Shown: positions 38,654 through 49,018 of the stretch, piece by piece | Layout of the letters: every line of letters starts with the position of its first letter | Position numbering within the stretch: the stretch's first letter is position 1 | Assembly (NCBI GenBank): GCA_902706235.1 | Contig: CACSJR010000021.1 | Span: 31,861 to 95,860 of the forward strand | DNA from: Citrobacter sp. 18056 | GTDB lineage: Bacteria; Pseudomonadota; Gammaproteobacteria; Enterobacterales; Enterobacteriaceae | DNA length: 64,000 nt | Direction: 5' to 3' | The notes under the pieces: generated by a model | The model's input: the letters and a program-made list of their open reading frames with translations, nothing else | What the model was told of the DNA's origin: nothing | The model's database searches: none | Translations under genes and position numbers: made by a program

Positions 38654-39449
38654 CGCAACGCGATTCGCTCCAGTGTATAAAAGCCCTGCTTGTCAGGGCT
38701 TTACTGTATAACCAGCCCTGCGCGTATTTCACACCATGCGATTGCAGCCACGTGGCCTGCGCCTGCGTTTCAACCCCTTCTGCCAGCGGCTCCAGCGACA
38801 GTGACTGCGCCAGCGCGATAATCTGCGGCAACAGGCTTTTGCCCGGTAAAGGGTCGACCAGCGTTTTATCAATTTTCAGCATGTCGAAGGTTATCTCCTG
38901 AAGATAATTCAGGTTGGCGTAGCCGCTGCCGAAATCGTCCAGATAAATGGCATGCCCCGCCTGGCGATAGTGCTCAACCCGTGGCGCAATAGCCTGGGGA
39001 TCAACCATGCTGCTTTCGGTCATTTCAAGCGTGATTTGCTGCGGGAGAACCCCGTAGCCACGACACATCATCGGCAGGTACTCGAGCAGATCGGTGGATT
39101 GCAGGTCGTCGGGTTCAACATTGATGGAAACATACTGACCCGGATTCTGACGCAGCCATGTGCCGAGATCGTTCAGCACCTGCTCAACCACCCACACCGT
39201 CATCGTGCTCAGCAGCTGCGTTTCTCGGGCAAAAGGGATAAAGCTGTCCGGCGCCAGCAGTTTGCCGTCCGGCTGCGGCCAGCGCACCAGCGCTTCAGCG
39301 CCCACGACGCAGCCGCTCTCCAGCAGAACGATAGGCTGATACCACATCTCCAGCTGTCGGGTGTGGATAGCTTGTTTCAGCCGCGCTCGTGAGGCGTTCA
39401 ATTGGTGAAGAATCGAAGGAATTAAACTGCCGTCAGTCACAGGGTCCAT
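38640..39449 (-). CDS. stand-alone EAL-domain c-di-GMP phosphodiesterase
   Basis: A 269-residue protein that is almost only an EAL domain. All catalytic positions are present: Glu52 (EALVRW), Asn110 (SINVE), Glu142 (LEMTES), Asp171-Asp172 (DDFGSGYA), Lys195 (IDK), Glu224 and Glu227 (EGVET) and Gln244 (AQGWLYSK). It should therefore hydrolyse c-di-GMP. It has no membrane or sensory domain, unlike CSS-EAL proteins it otherwise resembles. The start is uncertain: ATG 39449 has AGG directly adjacent, and a GTG three codons in has better spacing. E. coli has no gene here between yigL and yigM. Confidence 0.88.
   Translation of the reverse strand: MDPVTDGSLIPSILHQLNASRARLKQAIHTRQLEMWYQPIVLLESGCVVGAEALVRWPQPDGKLLAPDSFIPFARETQLLSTMTVWVVEQVLNDLGTWLRQNPGQYVSINVEPDDLQSTDLLEYLPMMCRGYGVLPQQITLEMTESSMVDPQAIAPRVEHYRQAGHAIYLDDFGSGYANLNYLQEITFDMLKIDKTLVDPLPGKSLLPQIIALAQSLSLEPLAEGVETQAQATWLQSHGVKYAQGWLYSKALTSRAFIHWSESRCVTPD
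38680..38702 (+). terminator. hairpin after yigL, inside the EAL coding region
   Basis: AAAGCCCTG-CTTGT-CAGGGCTTT is a perfect nine-base stem 27 bases after the yigL stop, with a minimal T-tract. On the other strand it encodes the KALTSRAF stretch near the EAL protein's C-terminus. Confidence 0.6.
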
Positions 39450-39633
39450 CCTGAAAATGCTGCTGATGGGGGAAGAGATTCAGTATTCCCCGAATTCCGT
39501 CGCATAACTATCAGTAATGGACTAATTAGAGCTGAGAAATAGCTGCTGTGAAATGTGAGTGTTCTTTATTTGTCCAGTTGTCAACCGAATACTCCGCTAC
39601 AATGCCCGCAAACTATCCTGAGAGAGTCTCATC

Positions 39634-40533
39634 GTGGCGTTACTGATTATCACCACCGTTCTGTGGGCATTTTCCTTTAGCCTGATTGGCGAGTACCTGG
39701 CGGGGAGCGTCGACAGCTATTTCTCCGTGCTGATGCGCGTGGGCCTGGCGGCGCTGGTGTTCCTGCCATTCCTGCGGGCACGCTCGCAATCGTTGAAAGT
39801 CCTGCTGATGTACATGCTGGTGGGCGCGATGCAGCTTGGCATCATGTACCTGCTGGCGTTCCGCGCGTATCTCTACCTGACCGTGTCCGAATTTCTGCTG
39901 TTTACGGTGCTGACGCCGTTGTACATCACCCTGATTTATGACCTGATGAGCAAGCGTAAGCTGCGCTGGGGCTATCTGTTGAGTGCCATGCTGGCGGTGA
40001 TTGGCGCGGCGATCATCCGCTATGACCACGTCAGCACGCATTTCTGGACAGGGCTGCTGTTGGTGCAGCTGTCGAATATCTGCTTTGCTATCGGGATGGT
40101 CGGCTACAAGCGCTTAATGGAAATCCACCCGATGCCGCAGCACAACGCCTTTGCCTGGTTTTATCTTGGCGCATTCATCGTGGCGCTGGTAGCGTGGTTC
40201 ATGCTCGGGAATCCGAACAAGCTGCCGACGACCACGCTGCAATGGGGCATTCTGGTGTGGCTCGGCGTGGTGGCTTCAGGGCTGGGCTACTTCATGTGGA
40301 ACTACGGTGCTACGCAGGTGGACGCCGGTACGCTTGGGATCATGAATAACATGCATGTGCCTGCCGGGCTGCTGGTGAACCTGGCTATCTGGCAACAGCA
40401 GCCGCACTGGCCGAGCTTTATTACAGGTGCGTTGGTGATTGTGGCTTCGCTGTGGGTCCATCGCCATTGGGTCGCTCCGCGCTCCGGACAAACGGCAAAT
40501 GATCGCAAGCGTGATTCCGCGTTGAGCGAATAA
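39634..40533 (+). CDS. yigM: biotin transporter YigM (BioP)
   Basis: A 299-residue EamA/DMT-family membrane protein with ten predicted segments, beginning at a GTG codon with AGAGAG upstream. E. coli YigM is the biotin importer. The conserved start [20 protein letters not shown] and the block [11 protein letters not shown] are seen. Its last 113 bases overlap the 3' end of metR on the opposite strand, as in E. coli. Confidence 0.92.
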   Translation: MALLIITTVLWAFSFSLIGEYLAGSVDSYFSVLMRVGLAALVFLPFLRARSQSLKVLLMYMLVGAMQLGIMYLLAFRAYLYLTVSEFLLFTVLTPLYITLIYDLMSKRKLRWGYLLSAMLAVIGAAIIRYDHVSTHFWTGLLLVQLSNICFAIGMVGYKRLMEIHPMPQHNAFAWFYLGAFIVALVAWFMLGNPNKLPTTTLQWGILVWLGVVASGLGYFMWNYGATQVDAGTLGIMNNMHVPAGLLVNLAIWQQQPHWPSFITGALVIVASLWVHRHWVAPRSGQTANDRKRDSALSE

Positions 40534-41374
40534 ACGCTTCGGTGACCGGCTGGCGCTGCTCGCCATCGCGCACGGCAGCGTACAGTCGGCTCCACAGACC
40601 TTCGCCCAGGGTTTTGGTCACTACCAGACCCTGGCGTTCAAAACTCTCCACCACCCAATGCGGCAGGGCAGCAATGCCCATTTTCGCTGCAACCATCTGA
40701 ATCAATAACAGCGTGTTATCCACGCTTTTCAGCGACGGGCTCACGCCGGCGGGCTGTAAAAAATGACGCCAGATATCAAGCCGGCTGCGCTGCACCGGAT
40801 AAATCAACAGCGATTCGCTGGCGATGTCTTCCGGTGTGATGCGGGCTTTCACCGCCAGCGGATGGTCGGGTGCCAGCACCAGTCGCACTTCATAATCAAA
40901 CATCGGCGAATAATGCAGACCGCTGCGCGGCAGAATGTCTGAGGTCAGCACGATATCCAGCTCGCCCTGCTGCAACGCAGGTTGCGGGTCGAACGTCACC
41001 CCCGATTTGAAATCCATCTCCACCTGCGGCCAGCTCAAACGGAAGTTTTCCAGCGCGGGCGTCAGCCACTGAATACAGCTATGGCACTCAATGGCTATCC
41101 GCAGCGTGGTCTGCTGCGGTTCATTGCAGGCCTGTAGCGCACGGCTAATCTGCGGCAGGACCTGATTAGCAAGCTGCAGCAGAATTTCGCCCTGCGGGGT
41201 AAAGCGCAGCGGCTGACTCTTACGGACAAATAGCCGGAAGCCAAGGCGCTGTTCCAGATCGCTGAATTGGTGAGAAAGCGCGGATTGCGTCTGGTGCAAC
41301 ATGGCTGCCGCTGCTGCGAGCGATCCACTATTTCGCAACGCCTGTAGCGTTTTCAGGTGTTTAATCTCGATCAT
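40421..41374 (-). CDS. metR: LysR-family regulator MetR
   Basis: MetR activates metE and metH with homocysteine as co-effector and represses its own gene. The 317 residues equal E. coli, with an N-terminal winged helix-turn-helix ([18 protein letters not shown]) and a LysR effector domain. It diverges from metE across 236 bases containing the MetR and MetJ sites. A MetR-type dyad overlaps its own start codon. Its 3' end overlaps yigM. Confidence 0.96.
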   Translation of the reverse strand: MIEIKHLKTLQALRNSGSLAAAAAMLHQTQSALSHQFSDLEQRLGFRLFVRKSQPLRFTPQGEILLQLANQVLPQISRALQACNEPQQTTLRIAIECHSCIQWLTPALENFRLSWPQVEMDFKSGVTFDPQPALQQGELDIVLTSDILPRSGLHYSPMFDYEVRLVLAPDHPLAVKARITPEDIASESLLIYPVQRSRLDIWRHFLQPAGVSPSLKSVDNTLLLIQMVAAKMGIAALPHWVVESFERQGLVVTKTLGEGLWSRLYAAVRDGEQRQPVTEAFIRSTRNHACDHLPFVRSAERPNGDGPTAKPQSPTHL

Positions 41375-41386
41375 GAAAGTCCTTCA
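41374..41386. promoter_or_regulatory. MetR-type binding site at the metR start
   Basis: TGAAAGTCCTTCA matches the remembered MetR consensus TGAA-N5-TTCA exactly. It begins on the first base of the metR start codon. A weaker half-site TGAATAAATTGC follows at 41394. Confidence 0.65.
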
Positions 41387-41437
41387 CTTCGGCATGAATA
41401 AATTGCGCTTGAGGATCATACAGTACCTGCCAATTAT

Positions 41438-41461
41438 AGATGTGTAAACATCCAGACGTCT
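41438..41461. promoter_or_regulatory. three tandem MetJ met boxes
   Basis: Three adjacent eight-base units read AGATGTGT, AAACATCC and AGACGTCT. They match the met-box consensus AGACGTCT at 6, 5 and 8 positions. The repressor MetJ binds such arrays cooperatively and should control both metR and metE here. Confidence 0.75.
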
Positions 41462-41610
41462 AAATCCTTCGTCTTTTAAATTTATGGTGCGTTGGCTGCG
41501 TTTACTCACCCCGGTCACTTACTTATGTAAGCTCACGGGGATGAGCAAACTTGCCGCCTTCCCTAAATTCAAAATCCATAGGATTGACCATTAATAAAAG
41601 AGGAACGGCC

Positions 41611-43872
41611 ATGACAATTAAGAACCACACTCTGGGATTCCCTCGCGTCGGCCTTCGCCGTGAGCTGAAGAAAGCGCAAGAAAGCTACTGGGCGGGCAAT
41701 TCCAGCCGTGAAGAGCTGCTGGCGACCGGACGCGAATTGCGCTCCCGTCACTGGCAACAGCAGAAGGACGCTGGCGTGGATCTGCTGCCAGTGGGCGATT
41801 TCGCCTGGTACGACCATGTTCTGACCACTAGCCTGCTGCTGGGCAATGTGCCGGCTCGTCATCAGAACAAAGACGGCTCAGTGGATATCGATACGCTGTT
41901 CCGCATCAGTCGCGGTCGGGCGCCCACCGGCGAACCTGCGGCGGCGGCAGAAATGACCAAATGGTTTAACACTAACTATCACTACATGGTGCCGGAGTTC
42001 AGTCAAGGGCAGGAATTCAAACTGACATGGACCCAGTTGCTGGATGAGGTGGACGAAGCGCTGGCGCTGGGCCACAACGTGAAACCGGTGCTGCTTGGCC
42101 CGGTGACGTATCTATGGCTGGGCAAAGTGAAGGGTGAGCAGTTCGACCGTCTGAGCCTGCTGAACGATATCCTGCCGGTCTACCAGCAGGTGCTGGCGGA
42201 GCTGGCCAAACGTGGCGTCGAGTGGGTACAAATCGACGAACCGATTCTGGTGCTGGAGCTGCCGCGTCCGTGGCTCGATGCGTTCCAACCCGCTTACGAT
42301 GCGCTCCAGGGGAACACTAAGCTGCTGCTGACCACTTATTTCGAAGGCGTGACGCCGAACCTGAATACCATTACCGCGCTGCCGGTGCAGGGTCTGCATG
42401 TCGATCTGGTACACGGTAAAGATGACGTCGCCGAACTGCACAACCGCCTGCCAGCCGAATGGCTGCTGTCTGCGGGTCTGGTGAATGGCCGTAACGTCTG
42501 GCGGGCCGATCTCACAGAGAAATACGCACAAGTTAAAGACATCGTCGGCAAACGTGCGCTGTGGGTGGCTTCTTCCTGCTCGCTGCTGCACAGCCCAATC
42601 GACCTGAGCGTAGAAACGCGTCTCGATGTGGAAGTAAAAAGCTGGTTCGCCTTCGCGTTGCAAAAGTGTGAAGAGCTGGCGCTGCTGCGTGATGCGCTCA
42701 ACAGCGGCGACACCGCAGCCATTGCAGAATGGAGCGCGCCGATTCAGGCTCGCCGTCACTCAAGCCGTGTACACAACGCCGCGGTAGAAAAACGCCTGGC
42801 AGCCATTACCGCTCAGGACAGCCAGCGCAGCCGGCCTTACGCTGAGCGTGCTGAAGCCCAGCGGGCGCGTTTCAATCTGCCAGCGTGGCCGACTACTACC
42901 ATCGGCTCTTTCCCGCAGACTACTGAAATTCGCGGCCTGCGCCTCGACTTCAAAAAAGGCGCACTGGATGCCAACAACTACCGCACCGGTATAGCCGAAC
43001 ACATCAAACAGGCGATTGTTGAGCAGGAACGTCTCGGTCTGGACGTACTGGTGCACGGCGAAGCCGAACGTAATGACATGGTGGAATACTTCGGCGAGCA
43101 TCTGGATGGTTTTGTTTTCACCCAGAACGGCTGGGTGCAGAGCTACGGTTCCCGCTGCGTGAAGCCGCCGGTAGTGATTGGCGACATCAGCCGTCCGGAA
43201 GCGATCACCGTTGAGTGGGCGAAATACGCGCAGTCTCTGACCGACAAACCGGTGAAAGGCATGCTGACCGGCCCAGTGACAATTCTGTGCTGGTCGTTCC
43301 CGCGTGAAGACGTGACCCGTGAAACCATCGCCAAACAGATTGCCCTGGCTCTGCGTGACGAAGTGGCAGATCTGGAAGCTGCGGGGATCGGCATCATCCA
43401 GATTGACGAACCGGCGCTGCGTGAAGGGCTACCGCTGCGTCAAAGCGACTGGGAAGCATACCTGGCGTGGGGCGTGGAAGCGTTCCGCATTAACGCCGCG
43501 GTGGCAAAAGATGAAACGCAGATCCACACCCACATGTGTTACTGCGAGTTCAACGACATCATGGATTCCATCGCCGCGCTGGATGCTGACGTTATCACCA
43601 TCGAAACCTCGCGTTCAGATATGGAGTTGCTGGAGTCGTTCGAAGAGTTCGAATATCCGAACGAAATCGGACCGGGCGTGTATGACATTCACTCCCCGAA
43701 CGTGCCAAGCGTTGAGTGGATTGAAGCGCTGCTGAAAAAAGCCGCCCAGCGCATTCCGGCTGAACGCCTGTGGGTCAACCCGGATTGTGGCCTGAAAACC
43801 CGTGGCTGGCCAGAAACTCGTGCCGCACTGGCGAACATGGTGAAAGCCGCGCAGAATTTGCGTCAGGTTTAA
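41611..43872 (+). CDS. metE: cobalamin-independent methionine synthase
   Basis: MetE transfers a methyl group from 5-methyltetrahydropteroyl-triglutamate to homocysteine without B12. The 753 residues equal E. coli. Zinc ligands are His641 and Cys643 (HTHMCYC), with the late Cys in [11 protein letters not shown]. The GAGGAAC ribosome site precedes the ATG at 41611; the frame is open 20 codons further but without family sequence. It is controlled by MetR and MetJ from the gap shared with metR. Confidence 0.97.
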   Translation: MTIKNHTLGFPRVGLRRELKKAQESYWAGNSSREELLATGRELRSRHWQQQKDAGVDLLPVGDFAWYDHVLTTSLLLGNVPARHQNKDGSVDIDTLFRISRGRAPTGEPAAAAEMTKWFNTNYHYMVPEFSQGQEFKLTWTQLLDEVDEALALGHNVKPVLLGPVTYLWLGKVKGEQFDRLSLLNDILPVYQQVLAELAKRGVEWVQIDEPILVLELPRPWLDAFQPAYDALQGNTKLLLTTYFEGVTPNLNTITALPVQGLHVDLVHGKDDVAELHNRLPAEWLLSAGLVNGRNVWRADLTEKYAQVKDIVGKRALWVASSCSLLHSPIDLSVETRLDVEVKSWFAFALQKCEELALLRDALNSGDTAAIAEWSAPIQARRHSSRVHNAAVEKRLAAITAQDSQRSRPYAERAEAQRARFNLPAWPTTTIGSFPQTTEIRGLRLDFKKGALDANNYRTGIAEHIKQAIVEQERLGLDVLVHGEAERNDMVEYFGEHLDGFVFTQNGWVQSYGSRCVKPPVVIGDISRPEAITVEWAKYAQSLTDKPVKGMLTGPVTILCWSFPREDVTRETIAKQIALALRDEVADLEAAGIGIIQIDEPALREGLPLRQSDWEAYLAWGVEAFRINAAVAKDETQIHTHMCYCEFNDIMDSIAALDADVITIETSRSDMELLESFEEFEYPNEIGPGVYDIHSPNVPSVEWIEALLKKAAQRIPAERLWVNPDCGLKTRGWPETRAALANMVKAAQNLRQV

Positions 43873-43882
43873 GTGGCGGGCT

Positions 43883-43965
43883 GCCTGGTGGCGCGTTGCT
43901 TACCAGGCCTATAGAATCGATACATTGAGCAGGGCTGTGGGCCCGGCAAGCTTGCGCCGCCGGGC
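43883..43965. repeat. REP pair after metE
   Basis: There are two REP-like palindromes: GCCTGGTGGCG...TACCAGGC (43884-43908) and GGGCCCGGC...GCCGCCGGGC (43939-43965). The second stem, GCCCGGC/GCCGGGC, is followed by GGTTTTT, so it can also act as the metE terminator. The remaining 190 bases before ysgA show no gene. Confidence 0.75.
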
Positions 43966-44162
43966 GGTTTTTCTGAAACGTGCTCGTAAAACGGAAAGCA
44001 ACTCGGATGCAACGCGTAAAACCGCTTTCTTTATAACCATGCCATTTGCAAGGTGATGGCATTGAGGTCAATCCAACAACCGGGCGTAGGAACCTGTATA
44101 AAACATAAGTGGGCACAGATTTTTCTGTGTTACAGCAGCGTTGCCGGGCAGTCTGAAAATCG

Positions 44163-44972
44163 TTATCTCTTCTTCCCGCCGTACTGCGCAAACCACGCCA
44201 GCATACGCTGCCAGCCATCTTTGGCGGATTCTTCGTGATAGCTCGAGCGATAGTCGGCGTTAAATGCGTGCCCGGCATCAGGGTAAACAATAATATCGGC
44301 TTTGGCGTTTGCCGCTCGTAACGCCTGACGCATGGTGTCCACGCTCTCTAGCGAAATGCCCGTGTCCTGCCCGCCGTACAGACCCAGCACCGGCGAGGTT
44401 AAATCGATAGCGATATCGACTGGATGCTTTGGCGAATTAATCGATTTTTCACCCACCAGTTTTCCATACCACGCCACCGCTGCTTTCAATTGTGGATTAT
44501 GCGCCGCGTACAGCCACGCGATACGCCCACCCCAGCAGAAACCGGTGACCAGCAGACGATTGGCGTCACCGCCGTTACGTGAAGCCCAACTGGCAACGTG
44601 ATCGAGATCGGCCAGCACCTGGGCATCCGGCACTTTCGAGACCAGGCCACTGAACAGCGTGGGGATATCGGCAAAATCATTCGGATCGCCCTGGCGGAAA
44701 TAGAGCTCTGGCGCAATCGCCAGATAGCCTTCCACGGCCAGACGTCGGCAAATATCGCGAATATGCTCGTGTACGCCGAAAATCTCTTGCACCACAATCA
44801 CGACCGGCAACGGGCTATCGGCACTTTTCGGGCGCGCGTGAAACGCAGGCATATTTTCACCCTGCGACGGAATAGAGGTTTCACCCGCGATGATGGCATT
44901 TTCAGGTGTCAGAATTGAGGTTGAGGCGTGCGGTTCTGCAGCCGGTGCAAAGCCGGGTTGTTTGTTGGTCAT
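44163..44972 (-). CDS. ysgA: dienelactone hydrolase-family protein YsgA
   Basis: A 269-residue alpha/beta hydrolase of the dienelactone hydrolase family. The nucleophile is the Cys in GFCWGGR, with a late His in DAGHAFNADYR and conserved VVVIVVQEIFGVHEHI-like sequence near residue 60. The physiological substrate is not known. The start at 44972 (MTNKQPGF) has GGAGAA upstream. An in-frame codon seven residues earlier is less likely. It diverges from udp. Confidence 0.9.
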   Translation of the reverse strand: MTNKQPGFAPAAEPHASTSILTPENAIIAGETSIPSQGENMPAFHARPKSADSPLPVVIVVQEIFGVHEHIRDICRRLAVEGYLAIAPELYFRQGDPNDFADIPTLFSGLVSKVPDAQVLADLDHVASWASRNGGDANRLLVTGFCWGGRIAWLYAAHNPQLKAAVAWYGKLVGEKSINSPKHPVDIAIDLTSPVLGLYGGQDTGISLESVDTMRQALRAANAKADIIVYPDAGHAFNADYRSSYHEESAKDGWQRMLAWFAQYGGKKR

Positions 44973-45086
44973 GGCATTCTCCGTCCCATCCATTAGCGCA
45001 AAGGTAAATATAGCCCGCAGGTTAACAATTCACAGTGCCAGAAAACGGCTATCTTATGTGCAGTGGTTATCGTTATCACTTGTTAA

Positions 45087-45102
45087 TGTGATGTAAATCA
45101 CT
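45087..45102. promoter_or_regulatory. CRP site 1 upstream of udp
   Basis: TGTGATGTAAATCACT fits TGTGA-N6-TCACA with one mismatch. A second CRP site lies 52 bp downstream. Confidence 0.8.
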
Positions 45103-45138
45103 TTTTATAAGAAATTCAATGCAAACTTTTTCGTTCAT

Positions 45139-45154
45139 AGTGACTGATGTCACG
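45139..45154. promoter_or_regulatory. CRP site 2 upstream of udp
   Basis: AGTGACTGATGTCACG fits TGTGA-N6-TCACA with two end mismatches. As in E. coli udp, the space between the two CRP sites (TGCAAAC...GTTCAT) can hold the CytR repressor. Confidence 0.75.
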
Positions 45155-45225
45155 AAAATGTGTCCAAGGCTTCGGTAAAGTGCGTTTTTGCTTCTGCTGA
45201 CAACTCGACCCAGAGAGGAGTTTTT

Positions 45226-45987
45226 ATGTCTAAGTCTGATGTTTTTCATCTCGGCCTCACCAAGAACGATTTACAAGGGGCAACGCTCGCTATCGTCCCG
45301 GGCGATCCAGAGCGTGTGGAAAAGATCGCCGCGCTGATGGACAAGCCGGTCAAGCTGGCATCACATCGTGAATTCACCTCCTGGCGTGCAGAGCTGGATG
45401 GCAAAGCGGTCATCGTGTGTTCCACCGGTATCGGCGGCCCGTCCACCTCTATCGCGGTTGAAGAACTGGCCCAGCTGGGCATTCGTACTTTCCTGCGCGT
45501 GGGCACCACCGGCGCAATTCAGCCAAACATCAGCGTCGGTGATGTGCTGGTGACCACCGCATCCGTACGTCTTGACGGCGCAAGCCTGCATTTCGCACCA
45601 ATGGAATACCCGGCTGTCGCTGATTTCGCCTGCACCACCGCGCTAGTGGAAGCGGCTAAATCTGTCGGCGCCACGACGCATATCGGTGTGACCGCATCTT
45701 CTGACACCTTCTATCCAGGCCAGGAACGTTACGACACCTTCTCCGGCCGCGTCGTTAACCGTTATAAAGGTTCGATGGAAGAGTGGCAGTCGATGGGCGT
45801 GATGAACTATGAAATGGAATCCGCCACCCTGCTGACCATGTGTTCCAGCCAGGGCCTGCGCGCGGGCATGGTTGCGGGCGTCATCGTCAACCGCACCCAG
45901 CAAGAAATCCCGAACGCGGAAACCATGAAGAAAACCGAAAGCCACGCGGTGAAAATCGTGGTCGAAGCGGCACGCCGCCTGCTGTAA
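45226..45987 (+). CDS. udp: uridine phosphorylase
   Basis: Udp splits uridine to uracil and ribose-1-phosphate for pyrimidine salvage. The 253 residues equal E. coli. The phosphate-binding PGDPERV, the GTTGAIQ motif and the late EMESATLL of the PNP/UDP family are present. The GAGAGGAG ribosome site fixes the ATG at 45226. Control by CRP and CytR is expected from the sites upstream. A terminator follows. Confidence 0.97.
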   Translation: MSKSDVFHLGLTKNDLQGATLAIVPGDPERVEKIAALMDKPVKLASHREFTSWRAELDGKAVIVCSTGIGGPSTSIAVEELAQLGIRTFLRVGTTGAIQPNISVGDVLVTTASVRLDGASLHFAPMEYPAVADFACTTALVEAAKSVGATTHIGVTASSDTFYPGQERYDTFSGRVVNRYKGSMEEWQSMGVMNYEMESATLLTMCSSQGLRAGMVAGVIVNRTQQEIPNAETMKKTESHAVKIVVEAARRLL

Positions 45988-46001
45988 TTCCTCTGCTTTA
46001 T

Positions 46002-46035
46002 GAAAAGGTCGATGTGTTCGGCCTTTTCTTTTTTG
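46002..46035 (+). terminator. intrinsic terminator after udp
   Basis: GAAAAGG and CCTTTTC form a seven-base stem around a 13-base loop, followed by TTTTTTT. It lies 15 bases after the udp stop. Confidence 0.75.
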
Positions 46036-46126
46036 CGTGCATCCTCGCAGGAAAGACCTTTCCAACTGGACGTTTATACAGCACAATTCCATGATGTGCT
46101 GGTAAGTCGTTGAGCAGGGGGAAGCA

Positions 46127-47578
46127 GTGGATATTTCAATCATCATTAGCGCAGTGGCAGCACTGATTGTCGGGGCGGCGTTTGGCTGGTTAGCCAGTAA
46201 ATCACATGCCGACAGGCTGCGCGCCGATTTCATTGAAGAGCGGCATGAGCTCGACATTGAACTCAACGCGGCGAAGCAACAGCTGGCGCAAAATACCCAC
46301 TGGCGCGACGAGTGTGAACTGCTGAACAACGAGCTGCGCAGCTTGCGGGAAATTAACACCTCGCTGGAAGCCGATCTGCGTGAAGTCAGCACCCGTCTGG
46401 AATCCACACAGCAGCACGCGGAAGACAAAATTCGCCAGATGGTGAACAGCGAGCAGCGCCTGAGCGAGCAGTTTGAAAACCTCGCCAACCGCATTTTCGA
46501 GCACAGTAATCGCCGGGTAGACGAACAGAACCGTCAGAGCCTGCACGGTCTGTTGACGCCGCTGCGCGAGCAGCTCGACGGTTTCCGTCGTCAGGTACAG
46601 GACAGTTTCGGCAAAGAGGCGCAGGAGCGTCACACCCTGGCCCATGAAATCCGTAATCTTCAGCAGCTGAATGCGCAGATGACCCAGGAAGCGGTAAACC
46701 TGACCAAAGCGCTAAAAGGCGATAACAAAACGCAGGGCAACTGGGGTGAAGTGGTGCTCACCCGCGTGCTGGAAGCCTCTGGCCTGCGCGAAGGTCATGA
46801 ATACCAGACCCAGGTCAGTATCGAAACCGACACTCGCACCCGCATGCAACCCGATGTGATCGTCCGTCTGCCGCAGGGTAAAGACGTGGTGATCGACGCC
46901 AAAATGACCCTTGTGGCCTACGAGCGCTACTTCAACGCTGAAGATGATTACACCCGCGAGGCCGCGCTGCAGGAGCATATTGCCTCGGTGCGCAACCATA
47001 TTCGCCTGTTGGGCCGCAAAGATTATCAACAGCTACCAGGCCTGCGTTCTCTGGACTACGTGCTGATGTTCATTCCTGTTGAACCCGCATTTTTATTGGC
47101 CCTCGACCGACAGCCAGAGCTCATTACCGAAGCGCTGAAAAACAATATTATGCTGGTCAGTCCAACCACGCTGCTGGTGGCCCTGCGCACCATTGCCAAT
47201 CTCTGGCGCTACGAGCACCAGAGCCGCAATGCCCAGCAGATAGCCGATCGCGCCAGTCGCCTGTACGACAAAATGCGCCTGTTTGTTGATGATATGTCTG
47301 CCATCGGGCAGGGGCTGGATAAAGCGCAGGACAACTATCGCCAGGCGATGAAAAAACTCGCCTCCGGGCGTGGAAATCTGCTGGCGCAGGCCGAATCATT
47401 CCGTGGTTTAGGCGTTGAGGTGAAACGAGAAATTAACCCCGATTTGGTGGAGCAAGCCACCGGGCAGGAGCAGAATTTTGCCCTCGACGAGAGCCCATCT
47501 AATGAGAACGACGCGGGCGTTCCGGCCTCTGACGAACCTTCTGAAACTGAGCCTTCTCGCGTATCTCAGCACGGTTGA
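46127..47578 (+). CDS. rmuC: DNA recombination protein RmuC
   Basis: A 483-residue protein with an N-terminal hydrophobic anchor (about residues 2-24), a long coiled coil (about 28-130) and the RmuC domain, a PD-(D/E)XK-like nuclease fold containing QGNWGEVVLTRVLEASGL and VIDAKMTL. It limits inversions at short repeats and has been implicated in phage restriction-like effects, but its activity is not well defined. The C-terminal tail is acidic and variable, a few residues longer than in E. coli. Confidence 0.93.
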   Translation: MDISIIISAVAALIVGAAFGWLASKSHADRLRADFIEERHELDIELNAAKQQLAQNTHWRDECELLNNELRSLREINTSLEADLREVSTRLESTQQHAEDKIRQMVNSEQRLSEQFENLANRIFEHSNRRVDEQNRQSLHGLLTPLREQLDGFRRQVQDSFGKEAQERHTLAHEIRNLQQLNAQMTQEAVNLTKALKGDNKTQGNWGEVVLTRVLEASGLREGHEYQTQVSIETDTRTRMQPDVIVRLPQGKDVVIDAKMTLVAYERYFNAEDDYTREAALQEHIASVRNHIRLLGRKDYQQLPGLRSLDYVLMFIPVEPAFLLALDRQPELITEALKNNIMLVSPTTLLVALRTIANLWRYEHQSRNAQQIADRASRLYDKMRLFVDDMSAIGQGLDKAQDNYRQAMKKLASGRGNLLAQAESFRGLGVEVKREINPDLVEQATGQEQNFALDESPSNENDAGVPASDEPSETEPSRVSQHG

Positions 47579-47644
47579 GGCATAGGGGAAATGCACCCAA
47601 TCTGTTACACTCGCAGAACATTTTCTTGATAGGCAGACATTGAG

Positions 47645-48400
47645 ATGGTTGAGGATTCACAAGAAACGACGCACTTTGGCTTCCAGACTGTAGCCAAATC
47701 GCAGAAAGAGGACATGGTGGCGCATGTATTCCATTCTGTTGCCGCTAAGTATGATGTCATGAACGACCTGATGTCGTTTGGTATCCATCGCTTGTGGAAG
47801 CGCTTCACCATTGACTGTAGCGGCGTTCGTCGCGGGCAAAAAGTGCTGGATTTAGCCGGCGGTACCGGCGACCTGACGGCAAAATTCTCCCGCCTGGTAG
47901 GCGAAACCGGCAGCGTCGTACTGGCTGATATCAATGAATCAATGCTCAAAATGGGCCGCGAAAAGCTGCGTAATATCGGCGTGGTCGGGAACGTGGAATA
48001 CGTTCAGGCAAACGCAGAAGCGTTGCCCTTCCCGGACAACACCTTTGACTGTATCACCATCTCTTTTGGCCTGCGTAACGTCACCGATAAAGAAAAAGCG
48101 CTGCGCTCGATGTACCGCGTGCTGAAGCCGGGCGGACGTCTGCTGGTTCTGGAATTCTCCAAACCCATTCTCGATCCGCTGAGCAAAGCCTACGACGCCT
48201 ACTCATTCCACGTGCTGCCGCGTGTGGGAGAGATGGTCGCAAAAGACGGTGAAAGCTACCGCTATCTGGCGGAATCGATCCGTATGCACCCCGATCAGGA
48301 CACCCTGAAAGCGATGATGCAGGATGCCGGTTTTGACAGCGTGGATTACTACAATCTGACGGCGGGTATCGTCGCGCTGCATCGCGGTTATAAGTTCTGA
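47645..48400 (+). CDS. ubiE: ubiquinone/menaquinone C-methyltransferase UbiE
   Basis: UbiE uses SAM to C-methylate demethylmenaquinone and the ubiquinone precursor DDMQ. The 251 residues equal E. coli. The SAM loop [11 protein letters not shown] lies at about residue 69, and the UbiE signatures [18 protein letters not shown] and SFGLRNVTD are clear. It starts the ubiE-ubiJ-ubiB set; ubiJ begins 12 bases after its stop. Confidence 0.97.
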   Translation: MVEDSQETTHFGFQTVAKSQKEDMVAHVFHSVAAKYDVMNDLMSFGIHRLWKRFTIDCSGVRRGQKVLDLAGGTGDLTAKFSRLVGETGSVVLADINESMLKMGREKLRNIGVVGNVEYVQANAEALPFPDNTFDCITISFGLRNVTDKEKALRSMYRVLKPGGRLLVLEFSKPILDPLSKAYDAYSFHVLPRVGEMVAKDGESYRYLAESIRMHPDQDTLKAMMQDAGFDSVDYYNLTAGIVALHRGYKF

Positions 48401-48412
48401 CAGGAGTTCGCC

Positions 48413-49018
48413 ATGCCTTTTCAACCTTTAGTTACCGCGGGCATTGAAAGTGCGCTTAATACCTTTTTATGGCGTGAGCGCGCGTTAAAACCAGCCCGTC
48501 AGCGTCTGCTGGGCAAGGTGCTGCGCGTTGAGCTGAAAGAGTTCACTTCACCGCTGGTGCTGGCCTTTAGCGAGCAGCAGATTGACGTGCTGGGCGCGTG
48601 GGAAGGCGAGGCGGACTGCACGGTAAGTACCCGCCTTGGCGTGTTGCCGCAGTTACGCAACCGTCAGCAGTTAACCACCCTGATTCGTTCGGGCGACCTC
48701 GAAGTGCAGGGCGACCTGCAGGTGGTGCAAAACTTTGTCGCGCTGGCGGATTTGGCGGAATTCGATCCTGCTGAACTGTTGGCGCCGTATACCGGCGATA
48801 TCGCGGCGGAAGGCGTCAGTAAAGTGCTGCGCGGCGGCGCGAAATTCCTGCAACGCGGGCTGCAACGTCAGCAGCGTTATGTGTCTGAAGTCATTACCGA
48901 AGAGTGGCGCATGGCGCCCGGCTCGTTGGAAGTGGCCTGGTTTGCCGAAGAGAGCGACGCCGTTGCGCGCGCCGTTGAGGCATTAACCAAACGGCTGGAA
49001 AAACTGGAGGGGAAATGA
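48413..49018 (+). CDS. ubiJ: ubiquinone biosynthesis accessory factor UbiJ
   Basis: UbiJ (YigP) is a 201-residue protein with an N-terminal SCP2-like lipid-binding domain and a C-terminal coiled coil ([15 protein letters not shown]). It binds ubiquinone intermediates and scaffolds the soluble Ubi complex with UbiK. In E. coli the small RNA EsrE has been described from the 3' part of this gene; I could not confirm a separate RNA here. It overlaps ubiB by four bases (ATGA). Confidence 0.92.
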   Translation: MPFQPLVTAGIESALNTFLWRERALKPARQRLLGKVLRVELKEFTSPLVLAFSEQQIDVLGAWEGEADCTVSTRLGVLPQLRNRQQLTTLIRSGDLEVQGDLQVVQNFVALADLAEFDPAELLAPYTGDIAAEGVSKVLRGGAKFLQRGLQRQQRYVSEVITEEWRMAPGSLEVAWFAEESDAVARAVEALTKRLEKLEGK

